A DNA stretch of 33,478 nucleotides. Origin: Temnopleurus reevesii. Lineage: Eukaryota > Echinodermata > Echinoidea > Temnopleuroida > Temnopleuridae. The stretch spans positions 15,004 to 48,481 of the forward strand of contig BQKZ01005011.1 in assembly GCA_036244855.1 (NCBI GenBank). Reading direction: 5' to 3'. The first letter of the stretch is position 1; the number at the start of each line of letters is the position of its first letter. The notes beneath the pieces were generated by a model, which made no database searches, was not told the DNA's origin, and was given only the letters and a program-made list of their open reading frames with translations. Shown in pieces: positions 10,132 to 19,245 of the stretch. A program made the translations under genes and the position numbers.

Positions 10132-10299
10132 AGGGGGCCATTTCATGACAATTAATCAGTGCGACAAGCGCCCATTTTCCGACAGTTACTATAGCAACAG
10201 TCAACGGCAGTGGTTTTAAGCCAATCAGAATCAAGGAATCCACTGGATTTGTCGCCGCTGACTTATTTTGTTGCTACAAAGTTTCATGAAATGGCCTCC
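10132..10299 (+). mobile_element. MITE (GGGGGCCATTTCATGA)
   Basis: The termini AGGGGGCCATTTCATGACAA and GTTTCATGAAATGGCCTCC are inverted repeats. Inner landmarks (GTGCGACAAGCG opposite TTTGTCGCCGCTGAC) also pair. The target duplication is not clear. Confidence 0.65.
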
Positions 10300-10525
10300 A
10301 GATCTTTTAGATCCAGACAATAGTTGGCAGAGATATTTTATATCCTTGATAGATAATCTATATCCCTGATAGAAGGATCACCCTTTGCTGTTGTTATTGT
10401 TATTTTCCATGTAGAATTAACAAATCAAAATACAAACACGAAATTAATATATAAGTCAAAATAGAAAAAAAATAATCATAATACATGATATCGATGAGTA
10501 AATGATATATGGCTAGAAAGTAGCT

Positions 10526-10768
10526 CTATTTTTCTTTTTTTGACGCGATTTTCAAATCTGTCGGCAGATTTCTCCCATCAAAGAAATACAGATCGTCGAC
10601 GATCCATGCTAGCATGTTCATGGTCGAGCGGTAACTTTTTGTCATTCTGTCTGCGAAGGAGGTATACATCATGCTGCTCCCAATCACATAATTAATGGCC
10701 CGCATCCCATCATGATGAAACGCACAATGTTCCATGGATGAGGGATAATAAATAAAAGATGAAGCCAA
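10526..10768 (-). pseudogene. Second unidentified ORF fragment with a WIVDDLYFF block
   Basis: The minus strand is open for 80 codons ending in a lysine-rich stretch (ASKKEK) and TAG. It contains MNMLAWIVDDLYFFDG, matching the block in the ORF at 419-676, with a similar distance from the block to the stop. Upstream residues (HHDGMRAINYVIGSSMMYT) align only loosely. It lies inside the 7.8-kb intron of the plus-strand membrane-protein gene, in antisense orientation. It could be an exon of a nested gene, a decayed duplicate, or part of a repeat. No function can be assigned. Confidence 0.35.
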
Positions 10769-10817
10769 TTTCTTGCTATGAGGGATGAAAACGTGACACC
10801 AGAATCAGAGGATGGTG

Positions 10818-11077
10818 TAGTCCAGTTGAGGACCGTGTGTTCTGATAGCACCCACGTCTGCATATTATCTTACACTGAACACGCAGTGACTGCATAGAAC
10901 TCAACCACAGAGTCCTTACATAACCCTCTAATCATGCTTACCCCTCTGATCGCGCCTTATAAGATGGTTATATAAGGACTATGTTGTTGAGAGCTATGCA
11001 GTCACTATGTGGTCAATATATAAAAGGATATATGCGGACGTGGGTGCTATCAGAACACAAAGTCCTCAACTGGACTA
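10818..11077 (+). mobile_element. 260-bp palindromic MITE, hAT-like flanks
   Basis: The termini TAGTCCAGTTGAGGAC and GTCCTCAACTGGACTA are perfect complements. Matching arms continue (TCTGATAGCACCCACGTC opposite GACGTGGGTGCTATCAGA, CAGTGACTGCATAG opposite CTATGCAGTCACT). The 8-bp flanks are GGATGGTG and AAATGGTG, agreeing at 6 of 8 positions, as expected for an aged 8-bp hAT target duplication. Confidence 0.8.
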
Positions 11078-11089
11078 AAATGGTGATGT

Positions 11090-11969
11090 TTATTAGGAAG
11101 GGTGATCCACTTCATCCTGTAATCCTAAAGAAGAATTCGAAACATGCAAGCATGTAAATTTAAGAAGCATGCCCAAAACTTTATAGTCTTTATCGGATGG
11201 ACAAAAGTTGATCGAGTAACCCATTGCCCTGGAAAATAGCTAACAAGAAGAAATAAATGAACTTTGTAAAGTCTTTCAAGCTTTCACCTTTGTTGTTTGT
11301 AGTGAGGCGAACCGTAATTGTTTTTTTTTTTAAAGCTTGTAGACAATTTGGAACGGGTTAAGAAAAATTCCCTGGCACTCCTTAATTATGAGGCGAAAGT
11401 ATATTACAATAACAAAACAATGAAACACATTTGATTTAAAAGATGATTAAGTTGGTTTATTGTTTATTTAGCCTTCCCACTTAAACCTTATTTTCGGGGA
11501 AAACACTAAAATACAAAATATTTTTAATTCGGCATCCCAAACTTTAAAAAAGATTTTAAAACTATTTTTAGCTTCAATCGATCCAGCAAAAAAAGAATAA
11601 TAAAGCTGACATTACAAACACATAAAATACATTTATTGCAGAAGCTGACATTTATGATAAACAACGCAGTCCTCAACAGCCGATGTTAATGACACGGCAT
11701 CTCGAATGTTTACTCATCATCACTTTGCGGAGAATATTACTCCTTATTGTGACGCCTTCGTGATTTATTTCTTTGAAAAAGTTTAGATCACTTTTACATG
11801 CTGGGAGAGCTGACGCTATTCGACGCTGACAATATCTAACTACTCTGTGAGCTGCAGTAATTAAAAGTATCCCCATCATGGATTTTTTTCAATTACAAAT
11901 TAAATCTTGGTCATATAGTTAACAAAACCACCACAGAAATGGCTAAATTATCGCAAAAAAGCTAAACTA
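11090..11969. other. Intron 2, unassigned AT-rich stretch
   Basis: No repeat family, RNA gene or coding exon is recognised. A 68-codon minus-strand frame (11673-11879) lacks any support. Confidence 0.5.
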
Positions 11970-12439
11970 AAAAAAAAAACCCGCCGTGCGTTGGTTTCCT
12001 TCAACAGCACGCTGCCTCAGATGCGGTCTGAATCCAACCTAAAACTACTCACGCGCAGACCACCGGAAACGCATTCCTTTAGTCCCAACTCCACCAGCGG
12101 TCGATTCGCTGGTGGTCCGTTGAAATAACGGCGGATTTACTTTTCGTCCCGATCTTATATAATATTCAAACCCGAACGTGTGAGAATCATTTCTCGATTT
12201 TCATACGTATTTATGTATGACTTGTATGTAAATTAATCTTATATGTAAACTAATGTGTCAATGCATAAGCTCGTTTCATTTAAATATTTTCATCCTGACC
12301 ATTACGAATCTGTACCTTTGTTGATTATTGTTCACGCTTTCAGTGCCACTTTATTGTAATATCAGGACATTGATGTAAAACAGCAGATTGCTGATCTGTT
12401 GTACCTGCATAAATATATTCCAATAAATAAATAAATGAA

Positions 12440-12470
<31 letters not shown>

Positions 12471-12473
12471 AAA
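11970..12473 (+). mobile_element. Probable LINE or retroposon 3' end with a hairpin and (AAAT)n tail
   Basis: A GC-richer stretch (GCCGTGCGTTGG to about 12140) is followed by AT-rich 3'-UTR-like sequence. This ends TTGTACCTGCATAAATATAT, TCCAATAAATAAAT and a pure (AAAT)n tail to 12470. At 12091-12115 is a perfect 9-bp stem (CCACCAGCG / CGCTGGTGG) with a 7-nt loop. A structured 3' UTR ending in a short tandem repeat is typical of several non-LTR retrotransposons. No reverse-transcriptase coding sequence is visible, so this would be a 5'-truncated copy. Confidence 0.5.
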
Positions 12474-13148
12474 GATTCAAAACGCAATTAAATATTTGGC
12501 AGCATGTACATCACACACAAGTGCTCTGTTGCTATAATCAATGCTTTCACATCTACCGAAGATAACCCCATATTCAAAAAGGGGGCTCAAATTCGCTCTA
12601 CTTAAATAAGCCGACTTCTACATCTGTCATAAGCTTGATTTAGGACTAATAATTCATCTTATGGCACGCTTTAATATATATATGCTACTATTAATTTTTC
12701 TGACGTCAATGCACTACTTGAATAAAACTTGTAATGCTAACAATCTTGCCCGTAATTGGTAACAAACTAAAGGTTTAAAGTATGGCTGAGTTTTGACATT
12801 TGCACAAAAGTTGGGCATATTCATGTCAATAGTTGTGTAAAATATTTTCTAACTTATGATAGAATTTTTGAAATTGCACTATAAGTTGGACAATTATTTT
12901 GAACAATAGATATGTAGACATTGCGGTGCCTAGTGTCTGGATAACTTTTGCCCAAGTTTTTTTTTTAAGTGGGATAGTTTTTTTTCTCAGAAAATACTGA
13001 TCTGAGTACCATTACAGTGCAACATTTAGATTAGATTGGTCGGTTTTGTGCGTATAAGTAACGTAAGTCAGTATACTATTACTCATTATCATTTTGATAC
13101 CCATTTCAAGCATTTTCGTTCCCTTCATTTTCTCTTTTCCTCCTGCAG

Positions 13149-13239
13149 ACGAGACTGGCACCAGTCATTACCACCTTACACTCGGTTTGTGGAAGACACC
13201 ACCCCGGAAGAACAAGAACCTCCTGGTACATTCGATAGG
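13149..13239 (+). CDS. Exon: juxtamembrane cytoplasmic tail with YTRF and LPPY motifs
   Basis: This 91-nt exon has a strong acceptor (TTTTCCTCCTGCAG) and a good donor (GATAGG|GTGAGT). Its first base completes the Lys codon split at 5365, and it ends in phase 0. It encodes 30 residues after the split Lys, starting RDWHQSLPPYTRF and continuing through an acidic, Pro-rich stretch (EDTTPEEQEPP). YTRF fits the YxxPhi clathrin-adaptor motif and is identical to the internalisation signal of human transferrin receptor 1. LPPY, overlapping it, fits the [L/P]PxY class bound by WW domains of NEDD4-like ubiquitin ligases. Both functions are inferred from short motifs. The preceding intron is about 7.8 kb and the following one about 7.5 kb. 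Confidence 0.78.
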
Positions 13240-13367
13240 GTGAGTTCATGAGATTTAGGAGACGGTTCACGGTTACAATGGGTTATTTCTCGGCATCTGT
13301 GACCAAATCAAGTCACATCTGTCACACTCAGCCATTTACTGACTTATAACTCCAACGTATATACGTA

Positions 13368-13628
13368 AAGGCTGACTCACACCTTTGCGTTTTTATCCTG
13401 CGTCGGACCATCGTATTTGGAAATTAAAAACGCTTACTGGACGCACAACCCATGCGGATCAGACGGTGGACTGATGTTCAGCTTGCGCTCAAGGAGCGTT
13501 CGCCGAACGACAGTCCACCGTATGACATGCATGTTTTTTGCGTCCAAGGAACGTTTTTTTTTATTTCCAAATACGCTGGGCCGACGAAGGCTAAAAACAC
13601 AAACATGACAAAGGTGTGAGTCGGCCTT
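13368..13628 (+). mobile_element. Palindromic MITE (AAGGCTGACTCACACC family)
   Basis: The left end AAGGCTGACTCACACCTTTG pairs with the right end AAAGGTGTGAGTCGGCCTT. The inner arms TCCTGCGTCGGACCATCG and CGCTGGGCCGACGAAGG also pair. It lies 130 bases after the donor of the tail exon. Short ORFs on both strands here are by-products of the palindrome. Confidence 0.75.
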
Positions 13629-13737
13629 CAAGCGTGAATTAGACATACTATTATACGGTAACTATGCACTGATGTAGGGGAGACGTCAGAATGACACTTA
13701 GTCATAATTTTATATCGAGTGCAAGCTCACTCTGTTC

Positions 13738-13976
13738 AACGTTTCACCTGACTCAGATCTTTACGTTTATAGCCAACGTCTTTCCAGCGTCCATGAAAAC
13801 AGCAATAAGTAGGAATGACGTTCAGCTGACGCTAAAGCGTGCGGAAGTCGTGTACCTAAACAACGTATTCAACGTCAGTCAAGCGTTTTGCTCTGTAATC
13901 CTACCAACGTCGCGGACGCTGGGCAGACGTTGTGCAGACGTTGGCTATAACAACAAAGGTGTAATTTGGCCTTTTA
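13738..13976 (+). mobile_element. Palindromic MITE, AACGTC-rich variant
   Basis: The left arm CTTTACGTTTATAGCCAACG corresponds to the right arm GTTGGCTATAACAACAAAGG, ending GGCCTTTT. The body is dense in AACGTC/GACGTT words, and TCAGCTGACGCTAAAGCGTG matches the core of the copies at 18663 and 21216. It is a non-coding MITE despite a 102-codon open frame. Confidence 0.6.
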
Positions 13977-14199
13977 CTAGATCGCTTTTAGCGTATTGAA
14001 ATTTAATTTTAGCTCGGCGTACGTTTGCTAAAACACAATTCAGTCTTAATTCTGTTCGCTCTGTGGAACCCATACCAAATGCCCTTCTATGGCTAATTCC
14101 TTTTCAACTGGAAACTCAATCATTTTGCGTAAAATGTATTTACAGTCTCACTTTTGACTAACGACCGACATGCTAAGAGCAAATTCATTACATTGCCCT

Positions 14200-14610
14200 G
14201 CTTCCTTCCCTCCACAATAGACCGGGGAAATCGCAGGAAATCAACTACTCGACCTTAATTATACTGGACTGCTCTGCGAACCTGCTCGAAATATGGTGCG
14301 CTTAATTAACTCGCCTCCGCTAGTTGCTTGGCGCGCCCAATCCCGCTACCTGTAGATAGCTGCATTTGCAGACGATTGTCGCTCCGCACGTTTTCGCCGC
14401 CCACCTAATTAAGTTGAAATCAATGGTAGGCGAGATGAAGTAGAAATCAGTGTCCAGTACCAGTTTGATTAGATGGAGTAAGAGGTCCTTCAGAGGGGAG
14501 AACAAAAAAATAGAAGCTTATCATAAAAAAGCAATGATAGTCGCATTCAAAATGATGAGATATCTGCAGTATGGTAGCTCTATATAGCGTACGAGCGAAA
14601 TTAATTAAAG
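14200..14610. promoter_or_regulatory. Candidate intronic regulatory segment with homeodomain-type cores
   Basis: This is a repeat-free, locally GC-richer stretch of the third intron. It carries several TAATTA/TTAATTAA cores (CTTAATTATAC near 14256, CTTAATTAACTCG near 14302, CCTAATTAAGTTG near 14404, AATTAATTAAAG near 14600). Such cores are bound by many homeodomain proteins but are common in AT-rich DNA. The clustering in non-repetitive sequence is the only argument. Confidence 0.2.
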
Positions 14611-14767
14611 GACACATTTATTTACAAGGTCATGTTTTATTACAGTTATGGTAGTGGTCAGTCTTGAATTTAACACATTAACTACTGGAACCGGGTAGTC
14701 CCTGTAGAAAGTCTATGGGAAGAAAAAAAATCGCTAGTCGATAGGTTAAAAAAAATGTAGGGGTGCG

Positions 14768-15010
14768 AGTAATTTTTTGTAAAGAATGAAAAAAAGTCAC
14801 TTTGAAAAACAATTTGGACACTTTTCTAAACAGTTTTCATTAAACGATCATTAACATGCAGTAAACAAGGTTTGTGGAATATTTTNAATTTTTGGTAAAG
14901 AATGAAAAAAAAAATCCCATTAAAACATTGCATCTTCTAAACCATGTAAACAGTTTGCAATTAATGATGATTAACATGCACTAAACAAAGACCGCGGAAC
15001 TTTTTTTGAA
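14768..15010 (+). repeat. Two diverged tandem units of about 115-120 bp
   Basis: Unit 1 (about 14768-14885) and unit 2 (14887-15010) share the order GTAAAGAATGAAAAAAA, CTAAACAGTTT or GTAAACAGTTT, AACGATCATTAACATGCA or AATGATGATTAACATGCA, and AAACAAGG..GGAAT or AAACAAAG..GGAAC. The N at 14886 separates them. No coding potential is visible. Confidence 0.7.
14886..14886. other. Single N between two short tandem units
   Basis: The N sits in AATATTTT-N-AATTTTTGG, between two diverged units of about 115-120 bp. It is either an ambiguous base in an AT-rich stretch or a second join point inside a repeat. Confidence 0.85.
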
Positions 15011-15025
15011 AAAAAATGTGTGTAT

Positions 15026-15050
15026 GGGGGGGGGGGGGGGGGGGGGGGGG
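15026..15050 (+). repeat. Poly-G run (25 G)
   Basis: An uninterrupted 25-base G homopolymer follows TGTGTGTAT. Such a run can form stacked G structures and is often mis-sized in assemblies. Confidence 0.95.
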
Positions 15051-15713
15051 CTGCTGATAACCATTTTTTCACACTTCAAGAGGCTAACGCGTATCGAAGG
15101 TTAACGCACCACTTTATTTTTTTTGTCGGGGGAGGGGTGTTCGACAGAAAGTGAATAATCGAGGAATTAGGAGGTATAAAACGGAAGAGCATGTTTATTT
15201 TGGTTCGTAAATTCATTCTCAAATCTTATAACGACTTTGTGAAGCCGCCCATGATCGCGACCATGTCCACATCAACAAGACGCATAAAATCCAAACATAT
15301 CTGCTATCAAACGTAATTTTCGTTAGAACCATGACAAGTTCCTCCACCTCATGCTATATCCATCCATTACAGCCGAATCCCTCCCGAAATCAGAATAAAT
15401 TCATTCTTTTGGGACACTAATTTAAGTCGACCAAACGCAGGTGCTTTAAGCCAGCTGGGGCATTGAGAGTAATCGAAATTTGATTAAGATTGGTTGTTGC
15501 GAGCGTACGAATGGGAAATTTTGAAACGCCTAATGTCAGCTGAAGTCTCCAAAACACGAAAATTATTACTTTTATATCTAAATTGATATGTTACATGTCA
15601 AATATGAGGGGATAAAATTTGGCGCGATTTGTATGTAAATAAAATAAATATCATTTCTCCTTTTCTTCTCTTTCCTTGACTACAAAACTTTTCATTCTTT
15701 ATTTCCGAGCGAT

Positions 15714-15980
15714 TACAAAAACGTTAAACCTCCCTTTTATCTCTTTTTTTAGACTGGATACAAATTATTGTTTTCGCCGGTGGGTGAATTTGGTTTCGTT
15801 ATTGTTTAACTTATTGTGATTCATTGACTTGTGAGTGATCTTTCCTTTGCAAAAACGTTAAACCCCCCTTTTATCTTTTTTGAGACTGAATACAAATTAT
15901 TGTTATCGCCGGTGGGTGAATTTGGTTTCGTTATTGTTTAACTAATTGTGATTCATTGACTTGTGAGTGATCTTTCCTTC
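15714..15980 (+). repeat. Two tandem units of about 134 bp
   Basis: Unit 1 (15714-15848) and unit 2 (15849-15980) both run AAAAACGTTAAACC, TACAAATTATTGTT, CGCCGGTGGGTGAATTTGG, TTCGTTATTGTTTAACT, ATTCATTGACTTGTGAGTGA and TCTTTCCTT. They differ at only a few bases, so this is a recent local duplication. Confidence 0.95.
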
Positions 15981-15981
15981 A

Positions 15982-15998
15982 CCCCCCCCCCCCCCCCC
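15982..15998 (+). repeat. Poly-C run (17 C)
   Basis: The homopolymer lies between CTTTCCTTCA and GAACCAAATATT. A shorter C run at the same place in the next array unit (about 16423-16432) shows it is part of the repeat unit. Confidence 0.9.
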
Positions 15999-16015
15999 GA
16001 ACCAAATATTCATTA

Positions 16016-16084
16016 AACACGATATAAACTATTCCGAAAAATTAAGTCGAACGTAGATCCGTAGGCCGTGTATTCAACTGTGAA
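16016..16084 (+). mobile_element. Truncated MITE (AACACGATATAAAC family)
   Basis: Only the left part is present: AAACACGATATAAACTATTC, CGAAAAATTAAGTCGAACG, GCCGTGTATTCAACTGTG. It interrupts the poly-C and CACCCGAAAAATTAGGGC parts of the local tandem array and ends about 40 bases before the start of the large duplication. Confidence 0.7.
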
Positions 16085-16099
16085 CACCCTCCGACAGAT

Positions 16100-16625
16100 C
16101 GTAGATTCGCCTGCACCCGAAAAATTAGGGCAAGCAAACATGCAAGTTTCATCCGCTCAAAAATCGACCGAACCAAATATTCTGAGGTGTCAGTTTTGAT
16201 TCACTGTCCTGAATAATTACTTTACAAACTTGCAAACATTTTTCCTTTCAATCGTTTCCATTTATTGGCTCAGGAATTACTTTATTTTTTTCTTTCTTTT
16301 TTTCTCTCTTTTTCGTTTCCAAGCGATAGCTGATGGATGAATTTTGTTTCGTTTTTTCCTCCTTCATGTTATAATTGCTTTATAATCATTATTATTGTTA
16401 TTGATTGGCTTGTGAATGATACCACCCCCCCCCAACCCTCCCCCTCTTTATGGATCAGCCCGTACCCGCAACATAAGGACAAGCATACGAGTTTTATCCG
16501 CTCAAAATCGACCGAACCAAAATATTAAGAAGTGTCAGTGTTGACTCACTGTCTCGAATAATTACTCTACAATTTTGCAAACATTGTTTCTTTCAATCGT
16601 TTCCTCTTATTGATTTGGCATCTTC
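16100..16625 (+). repeat. Older direct-repeat array, units of about 350 bp
   Basis: Two diverged modules, CTGCACCCGAAAAATTAGGG at 16111 and CCGTACCCGCAACATAAGGA at 16460, are each followed by AAGCAAACATGC or AAGCATACGAG, TTTCATCCGCTCAAAAATCG or TTTTATCCGCTCAAAATCG, ACCGAACCAAA, GTGTCAGT and CACTGTC, and then TTTCAATCGTTTCC. The 134-bp units upstream carry the other part of the same module. The start of the large duplication (16126) falls inside this array. Confidence 0.75.
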
Positions 16626-16662
16626 TGCTGATACGTGACAAGAACATCTTGCTTGCAAGCAG

Positions 16663-16843
16663 TGGCCAGTTGCACGAAACGGTCTTCGCTATCCTCTTCT
16701 TGCTAAGACGTTTTAACTTCTTGTGTCATCCTCTAAACATAGATACAGACATTGATTCGTCTATGTTATGAGGCGGCGGGCACAAGAAAAGAACACGTCT
16801 TAGCAAGAAGATGACAGCTAAGACAATTTCATGGAATTGGCCT
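16663..16843 (+). mobile_element. Palindromic MITE (TGGCCAGTTGCACGAAA), copy A
   Basis: The left arm, TGGCCAGTTGCACGAAAC then TCTTCTTGCTAAGACGT, is complementary to the right arm, ACGTCTTAGCAAGAAGATGA then TTTCATGGAATTGGCC. The equivalent at about 26800-26983 has the same right arm but a strongly different left arm that no longer pairs. A related half-copy in the opposite orientation lies at about 20890-21010. Confidence 0.7.
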
Positions 16844-16990
16844 CAGATATTCCCTTCAGGTTCATGTTTTTCTCCTCACAGTCTAGAAAATGAAGAACAT
16901 TGATTTTTGGGGGCAGTGGGCTTAGAACAAACACACACCAGTGAACTTTGTCTACTTATTTTGCAAAACAAAAATAACCCGTTCACTCGT

Positions 16991-17140
16991 GACTCCGAAC
17001 GTCTAGTGGTTGTGACACTTGTCAACTTGTCCAGAAGTCATGGATTCGAATCCCGTCCGAGTGCTGTGATTTGTTCTTCTCATGCACAAACCCGGGCAAC
17101 TTGTGATACACAGACTCGTGTTCCTACATTGCTGTTGTAG
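16991..17140 (+). mobile_element. tRNA-derived SINE-like sequence, copy A
   Basis: A tRNA-like head spans 16991-17063: GACTCCGA at the 5' side can pair with TCCGAGT, a D-arm-like GTCTAGTGGTTGTGAC resembles Glu/Asp tRNAs, and GGATTCGAATCCCG fits the pol III B box. The anticodon arm is irregular with an oversized loop, so this is not a working tRNA. The body (CCCGGGCAACTTGTGATACA) follows. Its ends are not defined. Confidence 0.55.
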
Positions 17141-17149
17141 AGAATCTAT

Positions 17150-18660
17150 TCAACTATGATTATAACTACACAAATACACTCTTTAAAATGGGATACAATT
17201 TTTGAAAATTGAATAAGAACGCTAGCAGCATAAAAAATAGAATATAAATTATTGAAATGTTCAAGTTTCAGAAGAAGAATATACATTATTCATATAGCCA
17301 ATCGTGCTCATGATGCACAACACGGAAAATTCTACTCACTTTATTAATAATTCGTCGACAAGCAACATCTTATTCATATTATTTATCTAAATTGTTGCAT
17401 TCCTTTAGGGAATTCCTATCACGTTTTGGTTGTTGTGATGAATAACAAATGTAGCGTCTTCTCATAATGTGTCTGGTGTCTTAATTTGGTTCGTCTCTTA
17501 ATTATTGTCAGAGCGTGAGCTTCACTGATCGAGGAGGCCGTTTAAGGTGCGAAACTTTATCTGGTAGTTTTAAGCTGGAGAGAATATATTAAGTTTGTGT
17601 GTGTTACTCATTGAATTCGGAATATCTACGCGCCTTTATCGAAATTATTTATTTAATTTTTGTCATAAAACTGATCTAAAAGATTTTTTTTAAAAGGTAT
17701 TACGTGTTTTCACATAGTTCTAAAAATTTGGGGAACCGTGCCAAAAGTGGCGGGAGCGGTTTTTGTGATCTTATTCATCATGTTCATCGTTTAGCTCATT
17801 CTGCTTAAAAAAAACCCAGAGCACTCGGCTTGTACCTGTAAGGGTTAAGGGCCAGAGCCCCCTTTATAGGCAAAGGGTAGGCGGGTAAAATTTTAGCTTT
17901 AAAAGGGCGCAATTTTCTTTATACAGGCATGCTGGGGAGCATAAAACCTATTGAAAAAAAGCAAAACCTACAACCAGTCACGCCGCTTCACCTTCTGACA
18001 TTCATGTTCATCTAATTGTTTTGTTTGTTATGAAAACAAATGAAAGAAACAGAATAAATAAATATGTCAATCAATTAATCAAGCAATTAATCAATCAATC
18101 AAAACGGTAACGAATTTAAATGTTACTAATAAAGGTTCTTTAAACGATGAGGAATGACGAGTAATTTTTTGGCCTTACAATTTAGTAGATTTCCCAATTT
18201 TCTTAAACTAAGTGCGATTGCTACTTACTTTGTGTGGATATGACCGCATCAATCGAAAGAAAGTTTCAAATTTCAGTATAACCAACGGGTTATACTTAAA
18301 ATGAATTACTTAGCAAAACTGCACAGGCTTTCACTGCAAATTTGTGGTTTCAGAACTTTCCAATTAGGTATTGACTAGCCGACCACGTAGTCTACTTGAA
18401 CCCAAGCACTGTGAGACCGTAGGAAAAATGAATGGGACAAAGTATCTGAAAATAATAAATAACGTCCCTTCTATTCTTCGAACAGATGTGACAATGGTTC
18501 TGGATCCATTAGCAGAATAACTGCTAGAATAATTACGAAGTTTTAAAGGGAAGTCGTTTAATTTGTCCATTTCTTTGTCCTTCGATCTTGCAGTGAAAGA
18601 CTGTATGTCTACACCCTCGCGACCACAGCAAATCAAAATATAATTGCTTTTCGCGCTCTC
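17150..18660. other. Intron 3 inside duplication copy A, unassigned
   Basis: It is nearly identical to the copy B stretch from 27290. Visible items are an AATC/AATA-rich patch (18050-18105) and a GC-richer patch (17810-17900). A 90-codon minus-strand frame (18364-18636) loses its start in copy B through a 2-base insertion, which argues against coding. Confidence 0.5.
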
Positions 18661-18662
18661 CT

Positions 18663-18936
18663 TAAAGGGTTCGTCACACCCCTGCGCCGGTTAATAGCCA
18701 TCGTTTGCTCAGCATTCATGACATTTGAACGACGCTCCTTAAACGCACAATTACGGAGGAGAGACACTTAGCTGACGCAAACGTTTGCGTAGGTCGAGCG
18801 CCATCTATAAGTCTTCAAAGTCGGTCAAGTGTCTTCTCTCCGTATTTTCTGCGTTCATGGAGCATCTTTCACAATGTTATGAACGATAGTTAGACGTTGA
18901 CTATACGGTAAATGAAAAGTGTGCCGGGGCCTTTTA
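18663..18936 (+). mobile_element. Palindromic MITE (AGGGTTCGTCACACC), copy A
   Basis: The ends AAAGGGTTCGTCACACC and GTGTGCCGGGGCCTTTT are imperfect inverted repeats next to TTAA-like bases. The arms carry GAACGACGCTCCTTAAACGC and GCGTTCATGGAGCATCTTTC. The core (AGCTGACGCAAACGTTTGCG) matches the family at 1001, 13738 and 21216. The copy B equivalent is at about 28806-29079. Confidence 0.65.
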
Positions 18937-18959
18937 AGGCGACTCCAGATACTTTGCAT

Positions 18960-19245
18960 TTCTTGCCGCTTTATTTAATTGTTCGGTAGCTAAACAGTAG
19001 AGCAAGGTTTTAATGAAAATAAAGCATGGACGTCGTCTTTTTCTCCCGTATTTGGACTCCCCGATAAAGTATAAAACATCCTTATTCATGTGGGTCGCGA
19101 AATTAATTGCTTGTTTGTTTTTGTTAAATAAGGTTGTATTTTTTATGATTTATGTTATATGATTTTATTATGTCAGTTTATGATGTATTCTTTATGTAAT
19201 TTTGCTATTGAAATAAATGCCTCCAAATAAAAAAAAATTGTTAAA
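18960..19245 (+). mobile_element. Possible retroposed 3' end (AATAAA and oligo-A)
   Basis: AT-rich sequence ends TTTTGCTATTGAAATAAATG, CCTCCAAAT and A9, so a polyadenylation signal sits just before an oligo-A run. This looks like the 3' end of a reverse-transcribed RNA, or a real transcript end on the + strand. It precedes the (CT)n tract and terminal exon by 1.4 kb. Copy B is at about 29101-29387. Confidence 0.35.

Noticed and set aside
13738..13976. Regularly recurring AACGTC/GACGTT words resembling a short-repeat array
   Set aside because: Spacing is irregular and the words fall in the two arms of a MITE; it is not a CRISPR array, and the genome is eukaryotic.
13417..13999. Several 63-102 codon ORFs on both strands
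   Set aside because: They lie within palindromic MITEs; open frames on both strands follow from the inverted-repeat structure.
16991..17063. Functional tRNA gene
   Set aside because: The anticodon arm is irregular with an oversized loop and the acceptor stem has a mismatch; a SINE head explains it better.
18364..18636. Minus-strand ORF of 90 codons
   Set aside because: A 2-base insertion in copy B shifts its N-terminal part, and it has no recognisable features.
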